Part shown: piece by piece, positions 52,413 to 63,978 of the stretch
Numbering within the stretch: the stretch's first letter is position 1
Layout of the letters: every line of letters begins with the position of its first letter
Assembly: GCF_902500215.1 (NCBI RefSeq)
Contig: NZ_CABVOU010000027.1
Coordinates: 1-64,000 of the forward strand
Reading direction: 5' to 3'
Length of the DNA: 64,000 nt
Origin: Halomonas lysinitropha
GTDB taxonomy: Bacteria; Pseudomonadota; Gammaproteobacteria; Pseudomonadales; Halomonadaceae
The notes under the pieces: model-generated
What the model was told of the DNA's origin: nothing
Seen by the model: the letters and a program-made list of their open reading frames with translations, nothing else
Databases searched by the model: none
Made by a program: the position numbers and the translations under genes

Positions 52413-55259
52413 TCAGAGCGCGGCGATCTTGTCGCGCTGTTCGGCCAGCAGGCGGCGCGAGGCCTGAAGGTCCGCCAGCTTGCCGCGCTCCTTCTCGACC
52501 ACCGCCTCGGGGGCCTTGGCGACGAAGCTCTCGTTGCCGAGTTTCTTCTCGATGCCGTCGATCAGCTTGTCCTGCTTGTCGAGCTCCTTGGCCAGACGGG
52601 CGAGCTCGGCCCCCTTGTCGATAAGGCCGGCCATGGGCACCAGCACCTCCATCTCACCGACCAGCTGGGTGGCCGAGAGAGGCGCCTGTTCGTGATCGTA
52701 GAGCCACTCGACGCTTGCCAGCTTGGCGAGCTTGGGCAGTACGCGACGGTTGGCCGCCAGGCGCGCCGGGTCGTCCGTGCCGCCCTTGGTAAGCAGCACG
52801 TCCAGTGGCTTTCCCGGGGCGATGTTCATCTCGGCGCGGATGTTGCGCACCGCCACGATCACGCCCTTGAGCCACTCGATGTCCCGTGTCGCCGATTCGT
52901 CGACCCTGCTCTCATCGGACTGCGGCCAGGGCTGGACCATCAGGGAGTCCCCCTCGCCCTGCCGGGTGCCGGCCAGCGGCGCGACGCGCTGCCAGATCTC
53001 CTCGGAGATGAAGGGCATCATCGGGTGGGCCAGGCGCAGGATCGCTTCCAGCACGCGGACCAGGGTGCGGCGTGTGCCGCGCTTGGCCTCGGCCGAGGCC
53101 TCCTCATCCCATAGCACCGGCTTGGAGAGTTCCAGGTACCAGTCGCAGTACTCGTTCCAGACGAAGTCGTAGAGCGCCTGGGAGGCATGGTCGAAGCGGA
53201 ACTCCTCCAGGGCCCTGGTCACCTGGGCCTCGGTCTGCTGCAGGCGCGAGACGATCCAGCGGTCGGCCAGCGACAGCTCGACGGGATCATCTCCCAGGCC
53301 GGTGTCCTCGCCCTCGGCGTTCATCAGCACATAGCGTGAGGCGTTCCACAGCTTGTTGCAGAAGTTGCGGTAGCCCTCCAGGCGGCCCATGTCGAACTTG
53401 ATGTCGCGCCCGGTGGTGGCCTGGGAGAGAAAGGTAAAACGCAGGGCGTCGGTGCCATGGGGCTCGATACCCTCGGGGAACTCGGCGCGGGTGGCCTTGG
53501 CGATCGCCATGGCCTTCTGCGGCTGCATCAGGCTGCCGGTGCGCTTCTCGACCAGCGTCTCCAGATCGATGCCGTCGATCAGATCGATGGGGTCGAGCAC
53601 GTTACCCTTTGACTTGGACATCTTCTGACCCTGGCCGTCACGCACCAGGCCGTGCACATAGACCTGCTTGAAGGGCACCTCGCCCATGAACTTGCCGGTC
53701 AGCATGATCATTCGCGCGACCCAGAAGAAGATGATGTCGAAGCCGGTGACCAGCACGCTGGAGGGATGGAAGGTCGCCAGCTCCGGTGTCTCTTCCGGCC
53801 AGCCCAGGGTGCCGAAGGTCCAGAGCCCGGAGCTGAACCAGGTATCCAGCACATCCTCGTCCTGGCTCAGTTCGAGGTCGGCCGGGAGGTCATGTTTTTC
53901 TCGGGCCTCCTGCTCGCTTCTCGCCACGTAGACGTTGCCGTGCGAGTCGTACCAGGCGGGGATGCGGTGGCCCCACCACAGCTGGCGGGAGATGCACCAG
54001 TCCTGGAGGTCGCGCATCCAGGCGAAGTACATGTTCTCGTAGTTCTTGGGCACGAACTGGATATCGCCCTTCTCCACGGCCTCGATGGCGGGCCTGGCCA
54101 GCTCCTCGACGGCGACGAACCACTGGTCGGTGAGCAGCGGCTCGATGACGTCGCCTGAGCGGTCGCCATAGGGCAGGGTGTTGCTGACGGTCTCCACCTG
54201 CTCGAGCAGGCCGGCGGCCTCCATATCGGCGACGATGCGCGCCCGTGCGTCGAATCGATCCAGGCCGGCGTAGGCCTCGGGCAGGCTCGGGTCGACATCG
54301 GGCAGCGGCCGGCCCTGGATGTCGAAGGCCTCGGCACGGGCCAGGATGGCGGCGTCCTGGGTGAAGACGTTGATCAGCGGCAGACCCTGGCGGCGGCCTA
54401 CCTCGTAGTCATTGAAATCGTGGGCCGGGGTGATCTTGACGCAGCCAGAGCCCTTGTCCATGTCGGCATGCTCATCCGCCACGATGGGGATACGCCGACC
54501 CACCAGTGGCAGCTCGACAAACTTGCCCACCAGCGAGGCGTAGCGGGGATCCTCGGGATTGACCGCCACGCCGGTATCGCCGAGCAGGGTCTCGGGGCGG
54601 GTGGTGGCGACGACCAGGTGGTCGAGGCCGGCGTCGGTGGTCGCGCCGTCGGCCAGCGGGTAGCGAAAGTGCCAGAAGCTGCCCTGCTGGTCGCGGTTCT
54701 CCACCTCGAGATCCGAAATGGCGGTGTGCAGGGTCGGGTCCCAGTTGACCAGGCGCTTGCCGCGGTAGATCAGGTCCTCCTCATGGAGGCGCACGAAGAC
54801 TTCCTGTACCGCCTTGTAGAAGCCATCGTCCATGGTGAATCGCTCGCGCGACCAGTCGACGCTGGCGCCCATGCGGCGTAGCTGGCGGGTGATATGGCCG
54901 CCGGATTCGTGCTTCCACTCCCATACCTTGTCGATAAAGGCGTCTCGCCCCAGGTCGAAGCGGGTCTTGCCCTCCTCGGCGGCAATCTTGCGCTCCACCA
55001 GCATTTGCGTCGCGATGCCGGCGTGGTCGGTGCCTACCTGCCAGAGGGTGTTGCGACCCTGCATCCGCCGCCAGCGGATCAGGGTATCCATGATGGTGTC
55101 TTGAAAGGCGTGGCCCATGTGCAGGCTGCCGGTCACGTTGGGCGGCGGGATCATGATCGAGTAGGGCGTGCCCTCGCCGGACGGGGCGAAGCGATTGTCG
55201 GCTTCCCAGCGCTCGTACCAGCGGGATTCGATCTGCTCGGGTTGGTAGGTCTTGTCCAT
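52413..55259 (-). CDS. valS: Valyl-tRNA synthetase
   Basis: 948 aa class I synthetase. HIGH-type motif in [15 protein letters not shown] near residue 45 and KMSKS in [14 protein letters not shown] near 555. The editing domain lies between them, and the C-terminal coiled coil (about 885-948) is typical of ValRS. The ATG at 55259 gives [19 protein letters not shown]; an in-frame extension to 55286 is not family-like. holC and pepA precede it on the same strand, the usual gammaproteobacterial order. Confidence 0.95.
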   Translation of the reverse strand: MDKTYQPEQIESRWYERWEADNRFAPSGEGTPYSIMIPPPNVTGSLHMGHAFQDTIMDTLIRWRRMQGRNTLWQVGTDHAGIATQMLVERKIAAEEGKTRFDLGRDAFIDKVWEWKHESGGHITRQLRRMGASVDWSRERFTMDDGFYKAVQEVFVRLHEEDLIYRGKRLVNWDPTLHTAISDLEVENRDQQGSFWHFRYPLADGATTDAGLDHLVVATTRPETLLGDTGVAVNPEDPRYASLVGKFVELPLVGRRIPIVADEHADMDKGSGCVKITPAHDFNDYEVGRRQGLPLINVFTQDAAILARAEAFDIQGRPLPDVDPSLPEAYAGLDRFDARARIVADMEAAGLLEQVETVSNTLPYGDRSGDVIEPLLTDQWFVAVEELARPAIEAVEKGDIQFVPKNYENMYFAWMRDLQDWCISRQLWWGHRIPAWYDSHGNVYVARSEQEAREKHDLPADLELSQDEDVLDTWFSSGLWTFGTLGWPEETPELATFHPSSVLVTGFDIIFFWVARMIMLTGKFMGEVPFKQVYVHGLVRDGQGQKMSKSKGNVLDPIDLIDGIDLETLVEKRTGSLMQPQKAMAIAKATRAEFPEGIEPHGTDALRFTFLSQATTGRDIKFDMGRLEGYRNFCNKLWNASRYVLMNAEGEDTGLGDDPVELSLADRWIVSRLQQTEAQVTRALEEFRFDHASQALYDFVWNEYCDWYLELSKPVLWDEEASAEAKRGTRRTLVRVLEAILRLAHPMMPFISEEIWQRVAPLAGTRQGEGDSLMVQPWPQSDESRVDESATRDIEWLKGVIVAVRNIRAEMNIAPGKPLDVLLTKGGTDDPARLAANRRVLPKLAKLASVEWLYDHEQAPLSATQLVGEMEVLVPMAGLIDKGAELARLAKELDKQDKLIDGIEKKLGNESFVAKAPEAVVEKERGKLADLQASRRLLAEQRDKIAAL

Positions 55260-55376
55260 GGGCGTTCCGGGTCGAGGAGGTGGCACCGACCCATGGCAGC
55301 TCGTCTCACGGGCGCTGCCAGGGTGCCGGGGTGCTGAAAAAATGGGCCTGATTATAGCTCGAGGGGCAGCCTGGCG

Positions 55377-55823
55377 TCAGCCCGCCAGGCCCTTGAGCTT
55401 GTGGGGTGTGACTCGGTAGCCGCGCTGCTTGTAGGTCTGCCAGCACTCGCGCTTGGCGGTGAGCACGTCCTGGTGCTGGTTGATGATCTCGGCGACCCGC
55501 TCGAAGCGCGAGAACCATTCCGGGATCCCGGGGTGGAGGTTGAGCAGCGCCTGGGGCGGCTCGCCGTCCATCGGCAGGTCCTCCCAGCCGATGGTCACCG
55601 GAACATCATCGGCCAGGTCACTGCCGAGCACGGCGTGGGGCACGTAGGCGTCGGCCCGAAAGGTCCAGAGCCGGTCATCCAGTTCCCGGGCCATTGCCTC
55701 GTCCTCGGCATGCAGGTGCAGCCGATAGCCCTTGCGGTAGATCGTTTCGGCCAGCCGACAGGCAAAGTCGAGACGTGCCTCAAGGGTGGTGTCGGGGAGT
55801 ATGTAGAAGTCGACCTGGGTCAT
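55377..55823 (-). CDS. holC: DNA polymerase III chi subunit
   Basis: 148 aa. Links the clamp-loader psi subunit to SSB at the replication fork. Characteristic are the start QVDFYILPDTTLEARLDFACRLAETIYRKGY, then LDDRLWTFRADAYVPHA, and the C-terminal helix ECWQTYKQRGY. The ATG at 55823 is chosen by homology. Between pepA (1 bp upstream on this strand) and valS (117 bp downstream). Confidence 0.92.
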   Translation of the reverse strand: MTQVDFYILPDTTLEARLDFACRLAETIYRKGYRLHLHAEDEAMARELDDRLWTFRADAYVPHAVLGSDLADDVPVTIGWEDLPMDGEPPQALLNLHPGIPEWFSRFERVAEIINQHQDVLTAKRECWQTYKQRGYRVTPHKLKGLAG

Positions 55824-55824
55824 C

Positions 55825-57351
<1,527 letters not shown>

Positions 57352-57488
57352 GGTGACTCCACAAGACAAGCGATGGGGGATTCTGGATAATGCCGGCACG
57401 TTGCCGAGTCATGCCAGTGTACCCAAGGCAAGGCGTCATTGCATGGAAGATGGCCGGGCCCCGCGGGGTGCCGGGCCGGGAGACAGCG

Positions 57489-58571
57489 TTGATCATATTC
57501 CGTTACCTGACCCGCGAGATCCTGCTGACCATGTCCGCCGTGGCGGGTGTGCTGTTGCTGGTGATCATGGGCAGCCGCTTCATCCGCTATTTCGCCAATG
57601 CCGCCGAGGGTGAGCTTCCGGCCAGTATTCTCGGCACCCTGATGCTCTTTCATCTGCCGGGGTTTCTCGAGCTGATTCTGCCGCTTGCCTTCTTTCTGGG
57701 TATCCTGCTGGCCTATGGCCAGCTCTACCTCAACAGCGAGATCACCGTGCTGGTGGCCTGCGGCACCAGCCCCAACCGCCTGCTGCAGGTCAGCCTGGTG
57801 CCAGCGACGGTGGTGGCGATCCTGGTGGGAATGTGCAGCCTCTGGCTGACCCCCGCCGGCGCTCTGCACAACGAGATACTGATCGAGGAGCAGCGCAGCC
57901 AGCTCGACTTTTCTGCCCTGGTGCCGGGACGCTTCCAGGATTTCGGCGGCGGTCGTACGGCCTATACCGAAAGCCTCAGTAACGATAAACAGGAGATGCG
58001 CCAGGTCTTTATCAGCGAACGGCAGTCGCGAGGCGACGGTACACCGGAGAGCGTGGTGACTCGGGCCGGAAGCGGCTACCAGACCGTCGATGAGGCGACC
58101 GGCAGCCGTTTCCTGGTGCTCGCCGATGGCGAGCGGTATAGCGTCGATCCCGGGCGGGCCGAGGCCGAGCGGCTGGCGTTCGGGACCTATGCGGTGCGCC
58201 TATCGAGAGCGGCCGAGAGCCCCGAACTCGATTCGCCCGAGTACGCCACGACCCTTGCGTTGTTCACCGATGATGGCCTGCCGGCGCGGGCACAGCTGCA
58301 GTGGCGGCTGGGTCTGCCGCTGATGGTCTTCATCCTGACTCTGCTAGCCATGCCACTATCCCGGGTCAATCCCCGACAGGGGCGCTTCGCCAAGCTGCTG
58401 CCGGCCATCTTCCTCTACGTGGCCTATCTCAGTCTGCTGCTGGCGGCGTTGGACGCCATTGGCCGTGGCAGCTGGCCGGTAGCGATGGGAATGTGGCCGA
58501 TCCATGGCGGCTTTCTGGCCATCGGCCTGGTCATGATGGTTCGGGCTCAGCAAAAGGGAATGAGTGGATGA
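57489..58571 (+). CDS. lptF: Lipopolysaccharide export permease LptF
   Basis: 360 aa inner-membrane subunit of the LptB2FG complex that extracts LPS. Three N-terminal and three C-terminal helices flank a periplasmic jelly-roll domain (about 130-265). Homology starts at IIFRYLTREILLTM, so the TTG at 57489 preceded by GGGAGA is the most credible start; E. coli lptF also uses a non-ATG start. ATG and GTG codons farther upstream give a non-family N-terminus. Its stop overlaps lptG by 4 bp. Confidence 0.9.
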   Translation: MIIFRYLTREILLTMSAVAGVLLLVIMGSRFIRYFANAAEGELPASILGTLMLFHLPGFLELILPLAFFLGILLAYGQLYLNSEITVLVACGTSPNRLLQVSLVPATVVAILVGMCSLWLTPAGALHNEILIEEQRSQLDFSALVPGRFQDFGGGRTAYTESLSNDKQEMRQVFISERQSRGDGTPESVVTRAGSGYQTVDEATGSRFLVLADGERYSVDPGRAEAERLAFGTYAVRLSRAAESPELDSPEYATTLALFTDDGLPARAQLQWRLGLPLMVFILTLLAMPLSRVNPRQGRFAKLLPAIFLYVAYLSLLLAALDAIGRGSWPVAMGMWPIHGGFLAIGLVMMVRAQQKGMSG

Positions 58572-59632
58572 TCATCGACCGGCTTGATCGCTACATTGCC
58601 CGCAACGTGCTGGGTGCCATCATCGTGGTGCAAGTGGTATTGCTGGGCCTGGACCTGGTCATCACCTACATCAACGACCTCGGTGACATAGAGGGTGATT
58701 ACGGCGCCTTCCAGGTACTGCTCTACCTGCTGATGCGTCTGCCCTGGCGCTTCTACCAGTACGCGCCGGTAGGCGTATTGATTGGGGCGCTGGTCGGCCT
58801 TGGCAGCATGGCCTCGAGCAATGAGCTGACGGTGATGCGTGCCGCCGGGCGCTCGCTGGTCCGTATCCTCTGGGGCGTGATGAAGCCCATCATCCTGGTG
58901 ATCCTGATCGTGCTCTTCATCGCCGAGTTCGTCAGCCCTCGCACCGAGCAGTTCGCCAGCGCATGGCGCCTCGAGCAGATGCAGGGCGAGGGTGCAGTGC
59001 TCACCGAGCGCGGTGGCTGGCAGCGCGAGGGCGACAACTTCTACCGCTTCGGCGCCATCCGCGCCGATGATACCGTGCTCGACCTGACTCGCTACCGATT
59101 CGAGGGGAATGTCCTGCGCGAGGCGACGAGTGCCCGACGGGCGGTATGGCGTGATAACCGCTGGGAGCTGCAAGATGTGGCGCTTACACGCTTCGAGCAG
59201 GCGCGTACGCAGGTCGAACGCCATGACACCCTGGCTTGGGAAACCGCCATGACGCCGGCCCAGCTCAATCGTTTGCTGCGTGACGTGGAGAGCCAGGCAC
59301 CCAGCGAGCTGTGGGCCTATGCCCGCTATCTGCGTGACCAGGGTCAGCAGGCGACACAGCCGCTGCTCTATTTCTGGCAGAAGATGCTGATGCCGCTGAC
59401 CATGGCGTCGCTGGTGCTGGTGGCCGCCTCCTTCGTGTTCGGCCCCCTGCGCACCGTGGCTGCCGGCACCCGGGTCTTCTACGGGGTGATCACCGGTCTG
59501 GTCTTCAAGTACCTGCAGGATCTGCTGGGTCCGGCCTCCATGGTCTTCGGCTTCTCGCCGGCCTGGGCAGTGCTGGCGCCGACCCTGCTGTGTGCTGGGG
59601 TGGGATTCTATCTATTGCGCCGTACAGGCTGA
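58568..59632 (+). CDS. lptG: Lipopolysaccharide export permease LptG
   Basis: 354 aa partner of LptF. N-terminal MIIDRLDRYIARNVLGAIIVVQVVLLGLDLVITYINDLGDIEG and APVGVLIGALVGLGSMASSNELTVMRAAGRSL are typical, followed by a periplasmic jelly-roll and C-terminal helices (MLMPLTMASLVLVAASFVFGPLR). ATGA coupling to lptF. Together they feed LPS to the Lpt bridge. Confidence 0.93.
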   Translation: MIIDRLDRYIARNVLGAIIVVQVVLLGLDLVITYINDLGDIEGDYGAFQVLLYLLMRLPWRFYQYAPVGVLIGALVGLGSMASSNELTVMRAAGRSLVRILWGVMKPIILVILIVLFIAEFVSPRTEQFASAWRLEQMQGEGAVLTERGGWQREGDNFYRFGAIRADDTVLDLTRYRFEGNVLREATSARRAVWRDNRWELQDVALTRFEQARTQVERHDTLAWETAMTPAQLNRLLRDVESQAPSELWAYARYLRDQGQQATQPLLYFWQKMLMPLTMASLVLVAASFVFGPLRTVAAGTRVFYGVITGLVFKYLQDLLGPASMVFGFSPAWAVLAPTLLCAGVGFYLLRRTG

Positions 59633-59644
59633 GCCGAGGGATTC

Positions 59645-60118
59645 ATGCAACGACGCTTCGACCATCTCGACGACACCTGGCCGGCCGGCCTCGGCCGGCG
59701 ACTGGGCGCCATGCTATATGATGGACTACTGGTGCTGGCGATCTGGATCGTCATGGCCTCGGCGCACCTGGCCGTGGTGCGGTTGTTGCTGGAGGTGCCG
59801 GCGGAGGCGGTGGGCGCGGGACTCGCCCAGGTAATCACCTTGCGCCTGGTGATGGCCATCAGCGCCTTTGCTTTCTTCGCCTTCTTCTGGACTCGCGGTG
59901 GCATGACGCTGGGCATGCAGGCATGGCGGTTGCGGGTGCAGACTCGCGATGGCTGCTCGATCACCGGCTTACAGGCACTGCAGCGTTTCCTGGTCGCCGG
60001 CATCTCGCTGGCCGCCTTTGGCCTGGGGTATCTGTGGATCCTCGTCGATGCCGAGAAGCGCAGCTGGCCGGACATCGCCTCCGGCTCTCGGGTGGTGGTC
60101 CTCCCCAAGCGTCGTTGA
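59645..60118 (+). CDS. RDD-domain membrane protein
   Basis: 157 aa. The RDD signature GLGRRLGAMLYDGLLVLAIWIV is at the N-terminus, with a helix pair in the first 95 residues and GMTLGMQAWRLRVQTRDG in the middle; a further hydrophobic segment lies at about residues 117-137 (FLVAGISLAAFGLGYLWILV). Function is unknown; some relatives take part in ion or Na+/H+ transport. GAGGG precedes the ATG closely. It trails lptG by 12 bp and may be co-transcribed. Confidence 0.87.
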   Translation: MQRRFDHLDDTWPAGLGRRLGAMLYDGLLVLAIWIVMASAHLAVVRLLLEVPAEAVGAGLAQVITLRLVMAISAFAFFAFFWTRGGMTLGMQAWRLRVQTRDGCSITGLQALQRFLVAGISLAAFGLGYLWILVDAEKRSWPDIASGSRVVVLPKRR

Positions 60119-60138
60119 CGGGCATGAGGTGCACCATG

Positions 60139-60161
60139 ACTGATCTCTGTCAGGTTTTTTT
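60139..60161 (+). terminator. Weak terminator after the RDD gene
   Basis: CTGA and TCAG form a four-pair stem around TCTCTG, followed by GTTTTTTT. The stem is short, so termination would be weak. It separates the lptFG unit from the iron genes. Confidence 0.35.
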
Positions 60162-60185
60162 GCAGGAAACTGCTTGCGATCACCC

Positions 60186-60205
60186 ATGCGAATCATTTAC
60201 ATTCA
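60186..60205 (+). promoter_or_regulatory. Fur-box-like sequence upstream of bfd
   Basis: ATGCGAATCATTTACATTCA resembles the Fur consensus around AATCATTNNCATT and lies 27-46 bp before the bfd start. Fur repression of bfd under iron repletion is known in related bacteria; occupancy here is inferred. Confidence 0.55.
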
Positions 60206-60231
60206 GTTCATGATCAGCGTGAGGTGATGCC

Positions 60232-60438
60232 ATGTATGTCTGTCTCTGCAAGAACGTGACCGATCACCGGATCCGTGGGGCCGTGGAGGACGGAGCGCGC
60301 AGTTGGCGCGAGGTCCAGCAGGTAACGGGGTGCGGGACTCAATGCGGCAAGTGTGCTGGTATCGGCAAGGACATCACCCGCGAAGCGATCAGGGACGAGC
60401 TCAGAGCTTCGGCAGAGGGGCTCGCCTACGCCGTCTAA
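60232..60438 (+). CDS. bfd: Bacterioferritin-associated ferredoxin
   Basis: 68 aa. The 2Fe-2S ligands C4, C6 (MYVCLCKNV), C38 and C41 (TQCGKC) match E. coli Bfd. It donates electrons to bacterioferritin to release stored iron. The bacterioferritin gene lies 157 bp downstream on the same strand. Confidence 0.93.
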   Translation: MYVCLCKNVTDHRIRGAVEDGARSWREVQQVTGCGTQCGKCAGIGKDITREAIRDELRASAEGLAYAV

Positions 60439-60439
60439 C

Positions 60440-60513
60440 GACAATCGCTATCGTTCGCCTTTATTTTAACAAGCCTATGATTTGATTGAGTTTTGAGTGA
60501 TATTGCCTAGACT
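60440..60513 (+). promoter_or_regulatory. Candidate Fur-like site and promoter of bfr
   Basis: GACAATCGCTATCGTTCGC (60440-60458) has partial Fur-box symmetry. TTGAGT (60486-60491) and TAGACT (60508-60513), 16 bp apart, could be the -35 and -10 hexamers. Both are moderate matches, so the assignments are tentative. Confidence 0.35.
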
Positions 60514-60595
60514 GTGAGGGTACAGGCTGGCCAGCCTTTGATCACCGTGCCAAGCTGGCAGTCAGCATCCTGTCAATCATGATCGAGGTAATGAG

Positions 60596-61078
60596 ATGAA
60601 AGGCGACAGCAAGGTTATCGAACACCTGAACACCGCGCTCGGCAATGAACTGGTAGCCATCAACCAGTACTTTCTGCACGCCAAGATGTACAAGGATTGG
60701 GGTCTGAAGGCGCTGGCCAAGTGGGAGTACGACGAGTCTATCGAAGAGATGCAGCACGCCGACAAGCTGATCGAGCGTATCCTCTTCCTTGAAGGCGTAC
60801 CCAATCTCCAGGACCTCGGCAAGCTGAACATCGGCGAGAACGTGCGTGAGATGCTCGAGTGCGACCTGAAGATCGAACATGAGGGCCGCAACGATTACAT
60901 TGAGGCCATCACCTACTGCGAGCAGGTCAAGGACTACGTCAGTCGCGATCTTTTCCGGGATATCCTCGCCGACGAGGAAGAGCATATCGACCATATCGAG
61001 ACCGAACTTGGCCTCATCGACAAGGTGGGTCTAGAGAACTACCTGCAGCGGCAGATGCAGGAGGCTGGCGAGGAGTGA
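60596..61078 (+). CDS. bfr: Bacterioferritin
   Basis: 160 aa, forming a 24-subunit iron store. The di-iron ferroxidase ligands E18, E51, H54, E94, E127 and H130 are all present, and M52 can bind haem between subunits. Fits the haem-binding Bfr type rather than the haem-free ferritin. Works with Bfd upstream. Confidence 0.95.
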   Translation: MKGDSKVIEHLNTALGNELVAINQYFLHAKMYKDWGLKALAKWEYDESIEEMQHADKLIERILFLEGVPNLQDLGKLNIGENVREMLECDLKIEHEGRNDYIEAITYCEQVKDYVSRDLFRDILADEEEHIDHIETELGLIDKVGLENYLQRQMQEAGEE

Positions 61079-61106
61079 TCGCCGCCTGACCCCCTCCCGA
61101 CTTTCA

Positions 61107-61134
61107 ATACCGGCGCCCCTAGTGGCGCCGGTAT
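61107..61134 (+). terminator. Hairpin after bfr
   Basis: ATACCGGCGCC (61107-61117) and GGCGCCGGTAT (61124-61134) are exact 11-bp complements with a 6-nt loop, 29 bp after the bfr stop. A T-run is missing, so Rho-independent termination is uncertain. The rest of the 299-bp gap to 61377 contains no credible gene. Confidence 0.5.
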
Positions 61135-61377
61135 GGCTTCCAAGTCGCTTGTCCCTGACGAAGGCCTTCCCCGGCTGACGCGTCCCAAGATGTTCCGAAT
61201 GTTCTACGCTGGTGCATAGTCATCGTGTAACCCTGGGCTTCGACCTGTGACGGTGCGCTTCCGTCGGGGTGGCTGCCGCGTCATGGCGCACTATCCCTGA
61301 CCGAGAGGTCAGGTGCTCCACCTGGCAGGTTTCCTGCATGACAACAATCACCAACAATCTGAGCGAGGACCCTCTTC

Positions 61378-62418
61378 ATGCGTCGACACCTTTCCCGAAC
61401 CACCGGCTTGCTGGCTGCCATGCTGGGCTTTTCTCTCACGGGCGCCTCCCTGGCCGACGATACGCCCATTCGCTTTCAGCTCGACTGGCGTTTCGAGGGG
61501 CCTTCGGCCCCCTTCCTGATGGCCGTCGAGCGCGGCTATTTTGCCGAGGAGGGCCTCGATGTCCAGGTGGACTCGGGAAGCGGTTCCGCCGGCGCCATCA
61601 ACCGGGTGGCGTCGGGTGCCTATGAGATGGGCTTCGGCGACCTCAACGCCCTGATCGAGTTTCTCGCCGAGAATCCCGATGCTCCTGGCATCCAGGGCGT
61701 CTACGTGGTCTACGACGGTTCCCCGGCCACGGTCTTCGCCCGCAAGGACCGCGGTATCGCCTCACCGCAGGATCTCGCCGGCAAGACCCTCGGCGCGCCC
61801 ACTTTCGATACCGGCTATCGGGCCTGGGGGATCTTCGCCGCCGCCAATGATCTCGACGCCGATGCCGTCGAATGGCAGAACGTCGATCCTACGCTTCGTG
61901 AGACCCTGCTGGTTCGCGGCGACGTGGACGCCATCACCGGCTTCTATTTCACCAGTCTGCTCAATCTGGAAGGGCGGGGCATGGGCAGGGACGAGCTCAC
62001 CATCATGCCGTTCCCGGAATATGGGGTGCCGCTCTACGGCAATGCCATCATCGCCAGCGAAGCCTTCGCCGAGGAGAACCCCGAGGCCGTCGAGGGCTTC
62101 CTGCGGGCCTTCAACCGTGCCCTCGAGCAGACCCTGGCCGACCCGGATGGCGCCATCGCCTACGTGCACGCCCGCGACGGCCTGATCGACAGGGATCTGG
62201 AGACGCGGCGCCTCAAACTGGCCATTGAGGGCGCCATCGACACCCCCGATGCCCGTGCCAACGGTGCCGGCGCCGTGGACGAGGCGCGCCTGCGCGAGTC
62301 GATACAGCTGGTGGCCGATGCCTATGACCTGCCGTCGGTGCCCACCACCGATCAGGTCTTCGATTCGTCCTACCTGCCGCCGCAGGAGGATCGCATGATC
62401 TTCCCCGAGGCGCCGTGA
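61378..62418 (+). CDS. ABC transporter substrate-binding protein (NMT1/THI5-like)
   Basis: 346 aa. A signal peptide ends near ASLADD (about residue 27). The mature part begins IRFQLDWRFEGPSAPFLMAVERGYFAEEGLDVQVDSGSGSAGAINRV and continues with ASGAYEMGFGDLNALI, as in the nitrate/taurine/HMP binding-protein group. Candidate ligands are a pyrimidine (HMP), sulfonate or similar compound; none can be chosen from sequence. It is the first gene of a three-gene importer, with the ATPase start overlapping its stop. Confidence 0.88.
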   Translation: MRRHLSRTTGLLAAMLGFSLTGASLADDTPIRFQLDWRFEGPSAPFLMAVERGYFAEEGLDVQVDSGSGSAGAINRVASGAYEMGFGDLNALIEFLAENPDAPGIQGVYVVYDGSPATVFARKDRGIASPQDLAGKTLGAPTFDTGYRAWGIFAAANDLDADAVEWQNVDPTLRETLLVRGDVDAITGFYFTSLLNLEGRGMGRDELTIMPFPEYGVPLYGNAIIASEAFAEENPEAVEGFLRAFNRALEQTLADPDGAIAYVHARDGLIDRDLETRRLKLAIEGAIDTPDARANGAGAVDEARLRESIQLVADAYDLPSVPTTDQVFDSSYLPPQEDRMIFPEAP

Positions 62419-63197
62419 CGATGGCGTTCGTCGATTTCGACCGGGTGAGCCTGGCCTACGACGACAGCGGTAACGCCATCGAGGACATCACCCTCTCCAT
62501 CGGGGAGGGTGAGTTCGTGGCCTTCGTGGGACCCAGCGGCTGCGGCAAGTCGACCTTCATGAAGCTCTGCACCGGGCTCCACGGGCCAACCACGGGCAGT
62601 GTGAAGGTCGATGGTGAGCCGGTGGGAGGGCCTCTGAAGATCTCCGGCATGGCCTTCCAGAACGCCAACCTGCTGCCCTGGCGAACCACCCTGGACAACG
62701 TCCTGCTGCCCCTGGAGATCGTCAAGCCCTACCGTTCGCAGTTCCGCAGGCGCCGCGAGGAGTTCACGGGCTGGGCCCGTGACCTGCTGCGTACCGTGGG
62801 TCTCGACGGCTACGAGGATCAGTTTCCCTGGCAGCTCTCCGGTGGCATGCAGCAGCGTGCCTCCATCTGTCGGGCGTTGATCCATCGTCCGCGCCTGCTG
62901 ATGCTCGACGAGCCCTTTGCGGCCCTGGATGCCTTCACCCGCGAGGAACTCTGGTGCGTGTTGCGTGACCTCTGGGAGGCCCACCATTTCACCGTGGTGC
63001 TGGTCACCCATGATCTTCGCGAGGCCGCTTTTCTAGCGGATACCGTCTACGTCATGAGCCGCCGGCCGGGACGTATCGTCGAGCGCCGCCATATCGACCT
63101 GCCGCGACCCCGGGAACTGGCGATCACCTACGAGACGCCCTTCATTACCCTGGTTCAGGAGCTGCGGGCGCAGATCGGCGAGATACGCAGCACCTGA
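62415..63197 (+). CDS. ABC transporter ATPase (nitrate/taurine/HMP type)
   Basis: 260 aa. Walker A GPSGCGKST, signature LSGGMQQRA, Walker B LLMLDEPFAALDA and the switch histidine in LVTHDLREA. A GTG start at 62415 overlaps the preceding stop by 4 bp and has GAGG upstream; ATG 62421 is the alternative. It energises the importer with the permease 13 bp downstream. Confidence 0.9.
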   Translation: MTMAFVDFDRVSLAYDDSGNAIEDITLSIGEGEFVAFVGPSGCGKSTFMKLCTGLHGPTTGSVKVDGEPVGGPLKISGMAFQNANLLPWRTTLDNVLLPLEIVKPYRSQFRRRREEFTGWARDLLRTVGLDGYEDQFPWQLSGGMQQRASICRALIHRPRLLMLDEPFAALDAFTREELWCVLRDLWEAHHFTVVLVTHDLREAAFLADTVYVMSRRPGRIVERRHIDLPRPRELAITYETPFITLVQELRAQIGEIRST

Positions 63198-63210
63198 GTG
63201 AGGAGCCTGT

Positions 63211-63978
63211 ATGCGCATCAACGAGAGAACCCTCGAACGCCTCGCTCCCTGGGTGGCGGTGGTGGTCCTGGTGGTGATCTGGGAGGCGGTCGTCCGTCTT
63301 CTGGATGTGCCGGAATTCCTGTTTCCCGGTGCCTGGGCGACCGCACAGGCACTGGTGACCTATGCCGGCCCCATCGGCATGCACTCCTGGCAGACCTTCT
63401 GGACCACCATGGCCGGCTTCGGAATCGGCGTAGCGGTGGGGCTGGCGCTGGGCTTCATCATCGGCTCCTCGCGCTTCCTCTACCACGCCTGCTATCCGCT
63501 GCTGGTGGGTTTCAACGCCATTCCCAAGGTGGCCTTCGTGCCCATCCTGGTGGTGTGGTTCGGTATCGGTTCGGTGCCGGCGATTCTCACCGCCTTCCTG
63601 ATCTGCTTCTTCCCCATCGTAGTCAACGTGGCCACCGGCCTGGCCACCCTGGAGCCGGAACTGGAGGATGTGCTGAGGGTGCTCGGTGCCCGTCGTATGG
63701 ACGTCCTGCTCAAGGTGGGGCTGCCGCGCTCGCTGCCCTACTTCTTCGCCTCGCTGAAGGTGGCCATCACCCTGGCCTTCGTGGGAACCGTGGTCTCGGA
63801 AACCGTGGCCTCCAACCAGGGCATCGGTTACCTGATGATGAGCGCCGGCTCGCAGATGCGCATGGCGCTGGTGTTCGCCGGGCTTATCGTGATCAGCGCC
63901 ATGGCCATGGTGATGTACGAGCTCTTTGCGCTGATCGAGAAGCGGATGACAGGATGGGCGCACCGCGGCCAGCGTTAG
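63211..63978 (+). CDS. ABC transporter permease (nitrate/taurine/HMP type)
   Basis: 255 aa with about six helices. The BPD_transp_1 EAA loop reads EDVLRVLGARRMDVLLKVGLPRSLPYFFASLKVA, and FIIGSSRFLYHACYPLLVGFNAIPKVAFVPILVVWFG precedes it. Partner of the two upstream genes. Only 22 bases remain to the window end, so any further genes of this unit are not visible. Confidence 0.9.
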   Translation: MRINERTLERLAPWVAVVVLVVIWEAVVRLLDVPEFLFPGAWATAQALVTYAGPIGMHSWQTFWTTMAGFGIGVAVGLALGFIIGSSRFLYHACYPLLVGFNAIPKVAFVPILVVWFGIGSVPAILTAFLICFFPIVVNVATGLATLEPELEDVLRVLGARRMDVLLKVGLPRSLPYFFASLKVAITLAFVGTVVSETVASNQGIGYLMMSAGSQMRMALVFAGLIVISAMAMVMYELFALIEKRMTGWAHRGQR

